DNA from: a virus
Virus record (IMG/VR): IMGVR_UViG_3300025809_000056
Coordinates: 1-35,061 of that record
Length of the DNA stretch: 35,061 bases
Direction: 5' to 3' (one strand)
Positions 29,002 to 35,061 of this stretch are shown here, piece by piece. The first letter of the stretch is position 1, and each line of letters begins with the position of its first letter. The position numbers and the translations under genes are program-made. Below the pieces are notes generated by a model. The model saw only the letters and a list, made by a program, of their open reading frames with translations. It was not told the DNA's origin and did no database searches.

Positions 29002-29442
29002 TTAGTTACCAGAAGTTAGATCCATATTGAATGGATAACATTTCATAAATAATTCATCTTCTCTACCGTATGCTTCAATTTCCCAAGGTTGTTTACTATA
29101 TGGAACATTATCATATAGTTCACCATACCAGCGTATTCCTTGCTCGTCTAATTCACCCTTTAAGAATTGTTTAATGTGAACCATCTCATGGACGATAGTT
29201 CTCATCTGCATTAAGAAGCCAACCTTCTTACCTTTATGAGTCTTAGCTATCTCAAGTTCACCTTCTTCTTGATCAGCTATAGCCCATCCATATGATTCAT
29301 CACCTTCTTCACCGCATTCAGTGACAAACCGAATCTCGAGGTTTGCTTCATGATCGGCAATACCTAGTTCTTTACATAGTCGAGTCAATAATGTCTCAAC
29401 TACTTTGCGGTTCTTACATCTGCCTGTTATTTCATATATCAA
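29002..29442 (-). CDS. SprT-like / M48-like zinc metallopeptidase
   Basis: 146 residues. A zincin motif H85-E86-M-V-H89 occurs in RTIVHEMVHIKQFLKGEL. The likely third ligand is a Glu in PWEIEAYGREDEL (E121 or E123) about 32 residues on, as in SprT/Wss-type and DUF45-type peptidases. An N-terminal half (LLTRLCKELGIADHEANLEI) precedes the active site. Targets are unknown. SprT-family enzymes cut proteins bound to DNA, and other phage zincins act on host factors, so either is possible. It heads an operon under the early promoter at 29468-29497. Confidence 0.82.
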   Translation of the reverse strand: MIYEITGRCKNRKVVETLLTRLCKELGIADHEANLEIRFVTECGEEGDESYGWAIADQEEGELEIAKTHKGKKVGFLMQMRTIVHEMVHIKQFLKGELDEQGIRWYGELYDNVPYSKQPWEIEAYGREDELFMKCYPFNMDLTSGN

Positions 29443-29467
29443 CTTGATAACCTCATTTAATAGGATA

Positions 29468-29497
29468 ATTATATCATACTATCCCGAGAAAGTAAAC
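29468..29497 (-). promoter_or_regulatory. Early promoter for the metallopeptidase operon
   Basis: Minus-strand GTTTAC (29497-29492) and TATAAT (29473-29468), 18 bases apart. The tract TAAATATTAACA just upstream of the -35 box resembles an UP element. TTTCTCG follows the -35 box as in the promoters at 26243 and 26871. Confidence 0.84.
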
Positions 29498-29506
29498 TGT
29501 TAATAT

Positions 29507-30013
29507 TTACACTTTCTCTAATCTAGACATCAAGCGGTCTGCGCGATTCGTTACTTGTTTATACCATCGTGAATCTCTTCCTTCGACCGCCGCCAACTTC
29601 CAGTTAGCTGATTCTGCAGCCCTAATCATTTTCTTAAACTTAGAGAGTTTACCTCTACCAAGATTAAATGCCATATTGGCAAATACTTGCTTAGCCTCTT
29701 GCGGATAGCTATCCCAACCAGAGAACAACACTTTACAGTCTTCAATAGATACCTTAACGTCTAATATGAATGCTTCATTAACTCTTTCTGGTTCAACAAC
29801 TGTCCCAACTGGCATGCCTTCTTCGAACTCAAACTTTTGAATAAGATGACCAATTCCAAACGTAGGATAACCTAAATGGTCTAGGTAGATTTCGTACTTT
29901 ACGCCTTCGTCTATCTCAAGCTGCGTTCTTAATAGTACCAAATCAATCTCAGTATTCTTATCTCCTGAGCCAAACATGCTGCATGCTTGTCGAATTCTAC
30001 GCGACATTCTCAT
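29507..30013 (-). CDS. e: T4-type lysozyme (endolysin, muramidase)
   Basis: 168 residues (T4 lysozyme has 164). It cleaves the MurNAc-GlcNAc bond of peptidoglycan. The T4 catalytic triad is present: E36 in LEIDEGVKYEIY, D45 in YLDHLGYPTFGIGH and T51 in the same motif (T4 E11, D20, T26). The C-terminal lobe has VFANMAFNLGRGKLSKFKKM and SRWYKQVTNRADRLMSRL (T4 SRWYNQTPNRAKRVITTF). About 25 residues precede the catalytic domain and look basic and unstructured, not like a signal peptide, so a holin would be needed. It is a separate gene, while the hub gp5 lacks the lysozyme domain. It sits third in an early operon one base after the 88-residue gene. Confidence 0.93.
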   Translation of the reverse strand: MRMSRRIRQACSMFGSGDKNTEIDLVLLRTQLEIDEGVKYEIYLDHLGYPTFGIGHLIQKFEFEEGMPVGTVVEPERVNEAFILDVKVSIEDCKVLFSGWDSYPQEAKQVFANMAFNLGRGKLSKFKKMIRAAESANWKLAAVEGRDSRWYKQVTNRADRLMSRLEKV

Positions 30014-30280
30014 CTATTTGTCCTCTACTACTATATTGGCTAGCATTAGTTCAAACTCTTCAATTTTGCCAACTCGATCAGGCCAATGAATGTAATCCTT
30101 TTCAGGATTTTTCTTTAGATTACTTAGTAGAGGTAATATAGCATTATATAGCTTGTTTAATTTCTCTTCAGCATCTTCTGCTGTATGATTTAGATCAGTT
30201 AAATCGGACTGTGCTCTTTGAACCACTTCAAGCTCGTCTTCATCGACTGCAGTAAAACCAAAATCAAATATATCCGACAT
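30014..30280 (-). CDS. Conserved small acidic helical protein, unknown function
   Basis: 88 residues. It begins MSDIFDFGFTAVDEDELEVV and continues as heptad helix (AEDAEEKLNKLYNAILPLLS), then NLKKNPEKDYIHWPDRVGKI and a final helix. The FDFGFT, EDELEVV and KNPEKDYIxWPxR motifs are ones I recall from a protein conserved across T4-like marine phages with no assigned role. It starts one base before the stop region of the micro-peptide gene and ends one base before the lysozyme start. Confidence 0.85.
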   Translation of the reverse strand: MSDIFDFGFTAVDEDELEVVQRAQSDLTDLNHTAEDAEEKLNKLYNAILPLLSNLKKNPEKDYIHWPDRVGKIEEFELMLANIVVEDK

Positions 30281-30391
30281 TTACTTCTCCATTGGAGGAT
30301 TCTTTTTAGATTCCTTCTTTCTATCTTTATGCTTAATTGTTCTAGCATGTGTTGGTGTAGACTTTCTTGGCTTAAAATCTTTAGTCTTCAT
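30281..30391 (-). CDS. Basic micro-peptide (36 residues)
   Basis: ATG at 30391 to TAA at 30281 encodes MKTKDFKPRKSTPTHARTIK then HKDRKKESKKNPPMEK, 36 residues with about 40% Lys/Arg/His. The stop directly abuts the next ATG (TAAATG). It has a promoter and a leader with GATTAGAGA ahead of it, so it is probably real. Such a peptide could bind nucleic acid or RNA polymerase, but no family is recognised. Confidence 0.68.
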   Translation of the reverse strand: MKTKDFKPRKSTPTHARTIKHKDRKKESKKNPPMEK

Positions 30392-30426
30392 ATTATATAT
30401 AACTCTTCTCTAATCAATTTATATAG

Positions 30427-30462
30427 GTATTATACACTACTGGTCGAGATTGTAAACGTTTA
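30427..30462. repeat. Promoter repeat, copy 2 (other copy 26241-26276)
   Basis: 34 of 36 bases match 26241-26276, covering both promoter boxes and the spacer. Here the -35 end is a perfect 12-base palindrome, GTAAACGTTTAC (30452-30463), and a second one, GTTAATATTAAC, follows at 30468-30479. Confidence 0.8.
30429..30457 (-). promoter_or_regulatory. Early promoter for the micro-peptide, 88-residue and lysozyme genes
   Basis: Minus-strand GTTTAC (30457-30452) and TATAAT (30434-30429), 17 bases apart. It lies just after the terminator of the fibre gene, so it starts the early block. Confidence 0.84.
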
Positions 30463-30487
30463 CTTATGTTAATATTAACAAAATTTA

Positions 30488-30517
30488 GGCAAAAGAAAGG
30501 GCGACCGAAGCCACCCT
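30488..30517 (-). terminator. Rho-independent terminator after the large fibre gene
   Basis: Minus strand: an 8-bp stem AGGGTGGC/GTCGCCCT (two G-U pairs) with a TTCG loop, followed by TTCTTTT. It lies about 25 bases past the stop of the 1362-residue gene and has the same UUCG-loop design and trailing TTTCTTT as the gp32 terminator. Confidence 0.88.
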
Positions 30518-30540
30518 AACTGTTGTACTATATAGACTTA

Positions 30541-33500
30541 TTATGGAGTATCTGTTACTAAGTCAGCAGAGCTAAAGTTAACACCAACAAGGTCGGCAGA
30601 ACCGGCTATATCAGCTATAGTCGTTACACTAGTCTCTATCTCGTAGTAGTGAACAGGAGCCGAAGCTAATTGACTTAAGTCCTGCGTAGCACCACTATTA
30701 TAGATAGTCGCTAGGTTAGCACTCTCGTCTGTATCCCATATCGCAATTTGATTCACGCGACCATCAAACGATTGGGGTGATGAGGTACTATACTTACCTA
30801 TTTTAAACTGTTCTGCCTTTATATCTCCGTCATAACCATTACCTGTCTGTTGTACCTGAGATATAGCGTTAGCACCATTTACGCTCATAGTGAATCTAGT
30901 GATATAAGAGGCAATATCAGCAGAGTTAACTCCTGTAGTTCCACCGTCATAAGTAACTAATATGTGATTCCATTGGTTTAAAGGTAGTGTACCTACACCA
31001 AAGAAAGCAATCAAATTATTCGTTTGGCCGAATACGAAACTTATATTGCCACCGCCAAATTGATTGATTGCTATCTGACCATCAGTTGCTACATCAGTAC
31101 CGCCGTAGTAAAACAATGTCTCAGTATTTGTACTTGACGAAGGCTTCATCCACATTGATATAGTCCATGCATCAGAAGCACCAGAACCGTTAGCAGCTCT
31201 CCGAAGTACTGTTACATCAGAAGGATTACCCTGTAGTACTGTTCCTGAAGCAGCAGTAAAGTTAAGAGAGTTAGAGTTAGTATAAACAATTTCGGCAACT
31301 GTTACAGTAATAGTAAACTCAACAGTACCACCGATAGCATTACCAGCTTTGCAGTTAACTACAATAGTATCTGCAGATGTTCCAAGAAAGGCTGGAGCAG
31401 TACCACTTAATACACCAGTATTTTGATTTAATATCATCCAACTCGGAGCATCTAATTCAACATACTGATTAACTATATTATCGCTAGATACGATTTGAAA
31501 GTTTAATGCATCACCTTCTGTAACTGTTACAGTTTGATCAGCAATAGTTGGTACGAAATTAAGATCTGGTTGACTACCTTGACCTATAGTTTGTTTTGAA
31601 ATTACTGGAATAGAGTAATATGCTCTATTACCTTTAACGCCAAAGTATAAGCTAACACTAGAGCCAGGAGCCGGAGACTGTTTAGCGGTAGCTATTTTAT
31701 GACCTTTATCTTCGTCATATAAAGTCAAATCACCATTATCAGTAAATCTTAAACTAAACATACCTTGTATAGTTCCTGCACCACCACCATCTCTATATTG
31801 ATTTAAACTTGCAGAATAGAAATAACCACCAGATGGAGAAGTTGCATTCGTATTAGCATTCCAATCTGAAACTCCAGAAGAAGTATCAAACACGATAGCT
31901 TCATTGGTTTGGTATATGAATATATTATCTAATTGCTCTTCAGCAGTGCTAACTCCACTTGATGCACCAGTATAATTCGTACCAAAGAAATCTCCTTGAC
32001 CAACCTCATCAAGCATAAACATGATCTTTTCGCCTGCGACAATAGATATGTTTGATTTGATTATAGTATGATCTTCAATTCCATTTACGATTCCAGCTTC
32101 AGAGTTATCAAAATCATGAACGATGGTCCAATCTTTTGTCGATATGATTCCGTTAGGTAATACACCATTTGACCAAGTATGCATTTGGACATTGAAAGAT
32201 GTAACAGCTAAAGCTATAGTAGTCTTAGCTATTTCTACTTCAGGACTAACAGATATATCTACTAAAGTTAAGAACCCTAATTCATCAAATCTTAGCGCTA
32301 AAGCATCACCAGTACCTACTACATATTTAGTTCCATTGGTTGTATTAGTCAAAGTAGTATTTGAGCCAGCTATAAAACCACCAGCGTAGGTAAAAGCTGT
32401 ATTCCAATTAGATTGCGTTACCGACCCACCATTATAGGCAGTTGCTACTTCAGGTCCATCCCATATACCAAGTATTAGATTAGCACCTCCATTACTCTGA
32501 AAGTTCCACTTAAATTCATCTCCTTGAGTAAGTGCTTGACCAAAGTAAAATGGTAATTGCTGATTTACTGTAGAGTCATTAGTAGATACTGCTACTTCTG
32601 TATTAGCATTAGTTCCATATGAAATAAACCATTTGTCATTTGTAGCACTTAAAGAAGATCCACTAACCATATTAGAAGCGTCGATAGTAATCTCTGAAGC
32701 ATCTGACATAACTAATATCAAATCGGTTCCAACTACTGAACCACTAACTACGTTAGTGCTAGAACCTGTAGCTAAAGTCGTAGCATCAATAGTGATTATA
32801 GAACCGTTATTTAATGATAATTGAATATCGGTTCCAACTACTGTTCCACCGGTTATAATTGTATCGTTATCTATTGCCAAGCCACCAACGCCAACAGTGA
32901 TAACGCTTGCATCACTCATCGTTAATTCAAGGTCAATACCATTAGCATTCAATGTACCACTTACAACGTATAAGTTTGTATCTACTGCTAATGAAGTAAC
33001 ATCAATCGTAACCGTACTAGAATCACTAGCTGTTAATGTAAGAGTGTTACCAACTAAAGAACCGAAACTAATAGTAGTATTTTCGTCTACTGCTAAACTT
33101 GAAGCATCAACTGTGACGGTAGTAGCATCGTCCATAGTCAATACTAGATCAGAACCACTCAGTACTCCGCTTGCTACAAAGTTATTCGTATCAACACCTA
33201 GTGTAGTTACATCTGTTGTATAAGATGTACCATCATTCAATGTTATAGTTAAGTCGTTACCGCTTAAAACAAAATCAGTTACTGGATTGCCTTGTGATGC
33301 GAACGTTAACGCGTTGCTGAATAAATCGTTTAGTTGAGTTACTGCTAGGTTCAATACAGAGTTAACCAATGTTCCATTAATACTAACACCACTAACTGGA
33401 AGACTTTCAACCATGATCTTTTGACCATCTTTAGCCTTAATCTGTATGTTTGTACCATTAGCCACAGCCTGTAGGGTGTTAACGGGGTGAGGTATTAATA

Positions 33501-34629
33501 GTGAGTCAGCGCCCAAAGATAAGTCTCTAAGTAGGATTGTAGCTCCTGTAGGGTCTAAACCGAAGTCCATTGCTGCATATTTCAAGTAAGGACTGATTAG
33601 CTCAATATCCTTATCTTCAAAGAGTCTGTTATGTACTGTAGCCTGATAACGTAAGAGGCCAGTGTTAGGATCAACAGTATCACCTTGACGTACTTGGAAA
33701 ACACCTAAATCTGCATCATCAGATATACGTACCTTTACGATCTCAGCGAATAATGTAGTACCTGCTCTAACGTCAACAGGGTGATCAAAGAACCATTCAA
33801 TTACATCGTTTGGATATATATGGGCGGCAGCTGATGATCGAGCCGAAGCTCTAGGAAGAACTTGCATATACACCTGTCTACCGCTAATAGTAATACGATA
33901 TTCAAGTCTAATTGAAGAATCTACTTCTTCAGCTGCTGTTGTAGTAATACCAAGACCTGTGATGTTAATACCAAAGTAGTTATCACCACTGTATCCTGTT
34001 GATGTAAGAGGATCAGGACTTCCACCTAAAGGCAGAGAAAACATATCAGTATAAACCCTACCGCTAGGTGGAATAAATCCAGACCCGTCTCGGTTAGCAG
34101 TAATACTTTGATCTTTTAGTCCACCCCACATAGGAAAGAAGTTAATGTCGCTAGTCAAGTTGGTAAAGAATATATTCTCTGAACCTGAAGACATCTTATG
34201 TTGTTGGCCAAGGAAGAGCGAGTTTAGAGTTGTTTCAATTGCTCTATCAGTAATAAGCTTTCGTGATGCTGGGTCGTATCTAAGGTGGTCAAGGGCCAGT
34301 TCTTGTTCTGTTGTTACTTCATTAACAAGCTTGGCGCCTTCAGCATTGATGTAGTCTACAACCTGCTGAGTTGTGTATGATAAGTCATCAACTAAAAACG
34401 TACCATCCTTATCAGTTATACGACGCTCATTACATCGTGATAAAAGTATACGATCATCGCCATTCTCATCTTGTCTATCGGTTCGACGAACAATGATTCT
34501 ATTTAATTGGGTTGGATGCAATTCTGCCGTTACTGTTCCTAAGAACTTTGGCTTTATGCGGGAGTTATCGAAAAAGACACAACCTCTTGTTGTATCTGCA
34601 TAAAGTTTTATAAAATTTGCTACTGACAT
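30541..34629 (-). CDS. Modular tail fibre / adhesin with tandem repeats, Ig-like and LamG-like domains
   Basis: 1362 residues. The N-terminal ~420 residues form a distinct domain beginning MSVANFIKLYADTTRGCVFF, probably the virion attachment part. Six tandem repeats of about 35 residues follow (about 446-656) of the form VSGxLxGxDLxLTMxDxSxxTIDxxxLAVDxN. Next is a beta-rich section (about 660-1020) with two similar halves. A cadherin/He-PIG-type domain follows (TEGDALNFQIVSSDNIVNQY ... NQNTGVLSGTAPAF, about 1032-1105). At the C-terminus is a concanavalin-like LamG fold (AWTISMWMKPSSSTNTETLF ... LNQWNHILVTYDGG ... IKAEQFKIGKY ... FDGRVNQIAIWDTDES). The LamG end suits sugar or receptor binding. 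An AGGAA sequence precedes the ATG. Host range is probably set here. Confidence 0.9.
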   Translation of the reverse strand: MSVANFIKLYADTTRGCVFFDNSRIKPKFLGTVTAELHPTQLNRIIVRRTDRQDENGDDRILLSRCNERRITDKDGTFLVDDLSYTTQQVVDYINAEGAKLVNEVTTEQELALDHLRYDPASRKLITDRAIETTLNSLFLGQQHKMSSGSENIFFTNLTSDINFFPMWGGLKDQSITANRDGSGFIPPSGRVYTDMFSLPLGGSPDPLTSTGYSGDNYFGINITGLGITTTAAEEVDSSIRLEYRITISGRQVYMQVLPRASARSSAAAHIYPNDVIEWFFDHPVDVRAGTTLFAEIVKVRISDDADLGVFQVRQGDTVDPNTGLLRYQATVHNRLFEDKDIELISPYLKYAAMDFGLDPTGATILLRDLSLGADSLLIPHPVNTLQAVANGTNIQIKAKDGQKIMVESLPVSGVSINGTLVNSVLNLAVTQLNDLFSNALTFASQGNPVTDFVLSGNDLTITLNDGTSYTTDVTTLGVDTNNFVASGVLSGSDLVLTMDDATTVTVDASSLAVDENTTISFGSLVGNTLTLTASDSSTVTIDVTSLAVDTNLYVVSGTLNANGIDLELTMSDASVITVGVGGLAIDNDTIITGGTVVGTDIQLSLNNGSIITIDATTLATGSSTNVVSGSVVGTDLILVMSDASEITIDASNMVSGSSLSATNDKWFISYGTNANTEVAVSTNDSTVNQQLPFYFGQALTQGDEFKWNFQSNGGANLILGIWDGPEVATAYNGGSVTQSNWNTAFTYAGGFIAGSNTTLTNTTNGTKYVVGTGDALALRFDELGFLTLVDISVSPEVEIAKTTIALAVTSFNVQMHTWSNGVLPNGIISTKDWTIVHDFDNSEAGIVNGIEDHTIIKSNISIVAGEKIMFMLDEVGQGDFFGTNYTGASSGVSTAEEQLDNIFIYQTNEAIVFDTSSGVSDWNANTNATSPSGGYFYSASLNQYRDGGGAGTIQGMFSLRFTDNGDLTLYDEDKGHKIATAKQSPAPGSSVSLYFGVKGNRAYYSIPVISKQTIGQGSQPDLNFVPTIADQTVTVTEGDALNFQIVSSDNIVNQYVELDAPSWMILNQNTGVLSGTAPAFLGTSADTIVVNCKAGNAIGGTVEFTITVTVAEIVYTNSNSLNFTAASGTVLQGNPSDVTVLRRAANGSGASDAWTISMWMKPSSSTNTETLFYYGGTDVATDGQIAINQFGGGNISFVFGQTNNLIAFFGVGTLPLNQWNHILVTYDGGTTGVNSADIASYITRFTMSVNGANAISQVQQTGNGYDGDIKAEQFKIGKYSTSSPQSFDGRVNQIAIWDTDESANLATIYNSGATQDLSQLASAPVHYYEIETSVTTIADIAGSADLVGVNFSSADLVTDTP
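32660..33293 (-). repeat. Six tandem ~105-base repeats in the fibre gene
   Basis: Six units of about 35 codons. Each encodes two beta strands plus TID(A/V)xxLAVD(T/E)N or close variants: DFVLSGNDLTITLNDGTSYT, NFVASGVLSGSDLVLTMDDA, TTISFGSLVGNTLTLTASDS, LYVVSGTLNANGIDLELTMS, TIITGGTVVGTDIQLSLNNG and TNVVSGSVVGTDLILVMSDA start the successive units. Unit number may vary between relatives by recombination. Confidence 0.85.
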
Positions 34630-34643
34630 TTATATATTTCCTG

Positions 34644-35061
34644 TTATAAAGATACAAAAAAGGTTAATGATAATGCTTCGAATTCTAGATCTTCAGTTGA
34701 CTTTGCTTCAATGGTAAAAGAACCAGCGGTGTCCCAGCTTGTTCCATCTAAAGTATCACCTACGAAAAACGATATTAGTTCCTCATTAGGATATACAACA
34801 GCTGCACCTTGAGACATTTCTAAAGCGTTAGTTGTTGTGACAAAGGTACCTGCACCTAAACCAGTATCTGGAATCGTAGCAACACCGTTAGCGTTACCAT
34901 CAAATCTCAATCTAAGAGATAATGATGATTCATCAACGTCAGGTGTAGCGAGATGAAGAATACGAACAGAAACATAAGATCCTGCGTTTAACCCTGCGCA
35001 GCTAAATCGACCTTCACCTACGTCATAAACGCCGTTTCCATCACCATATGTTGTCCCATCT
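34644..35061 (-). CDS. Virion/fibre-associated protein, C-terminal part (runs off the right edge)
   Basis: The frame is open from the right edge to a TAA at 34644, giving at least 138 C-terminal residues; the start lies outside the window. The visible part is beta-rich: YDVGEGRFSCAGLNAGSYVS, RILHLATPDVDESSLSLRLR, TFVTTTNALEMSQGAAVVYP and TSWDTAGSFTIEAKSTEDLE. No catalytic motif, repeat or membrane segment is seen. It sits 15 bases upstream of the large fibre gene, so it is probably a structural protein of the same assembly, perhaps a fibre connector. I do not recognise a family. Confidence 0.8.
   Translation of the reverse strand, partial: DGTTYGDGNGVYDVGEGRFSCAGLNAGSYVSVRILHLATPDVDESSLSLRLRFDGNANGVATIPDTGLGAGTFVTTTNALEMSQGAAVVYPNEELISFFVGDTLDGTSWDTAGSFTIEAKSTEDLEFEALSLTFFVSL

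Noticed and set aside
32660-33293. Regularly spaced repeats that might suggest a CRISPR array
   Set aside because: The repeats are ~105-base in-frame coding units of a fibre gene with diverged sequence, with no spacers.
1-35061. tRNA genes, integrase, attachment sites or insertion sequences
   Set aside because: Short intergenic gaps hold only promoters, leaders and terminators; no cloverleaf-like segment, recombinase or terminal inverted repeats were seen.

Overview
The window is a stretch of a tailed-phage genome of the T4-like (contractile-tailed myovirus) type, and the small conserved genes are of the kind seen in marine T4-like phages. Every gene I can support is on the minus strand, so transcription runs from the right edge to the left edge. 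The DNA is AT-rich. No photosynthesis, tRNA, integrase or IS genes are visible. A Gram-negative host is suggested by the phage-encoded, Sec-exported outer-membrane anchor protein of YadA type and by the T4 lysozyme-type endolysin. Host genus cannot be read from this sequence.

Layout in the direction of transcription: (1) 35061-30541, receptor-binding and fibre genes: the C-terminal end of one virion protein and a 1362-residue modular fibre/adhesin, closed by a hairpin terminator. (2) About 30480-21710, the early/middle region. Seven promoters with a T4-early-type GTTTAC -35 box and a TATAAT -10 box head short operons: a basic micro-peptide, a conserved small protein and T4-type lysozyme; a zinc metallopeptidase and a small unknown; two small unknowns and ATP-dependent DNA ligase (gp30); the YadA-like exported protein; five tightly overlapping small genes, two of them small membrane proteins; a conserved unknown followed by gp33, a DsbA-like protein and gp59; and finally gp32. 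(3) About 21700, the early/late boundary, with a strong UUCG-loop terminator and two perfect late promoters (TATAAATA). (4) 21583-1, the late tail/baseplate cluster: gp4 nuclease, a conserved T4-like protein, a tail-tube-fold protein, gp26 with an apparent programmed -1 frameshift into a gp51-like extension, a holin-like membrane protein, tape measure, gp48, gp53, hub (gp27-like), gp5 spike, a small protein, gp25, gp6, a gp7-like protein, gp8, a very large DUF4815-type structural protein, a small coiled-coil protein, and a fibre protein running off the left edge. Late promoters TATAAATA recur in front of or inside these genes.

The early region supplies replication and recombination proteins (gp32, gp59, ligase), late-transcription factors (gp33, DsbA-like) and lysis or host-envelope functions. 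The left cluster builds the baseplate, tail and fibres. The most interesting items are the gp26/gp51-type frameshift cassette, the minimal trimeric-autotransporter-like protein under an early promoter, the lysozyme-less gp5 with a metal-binding-type HxH tip and a free-standing lysozyme elsewhere, and two late promoters placed so close to start codons that their transcripts would be leaderless. There is no gene-free stretch over 300 bases; the longest gaps (about 60-150 bases) hold the promoters and terminators listed.
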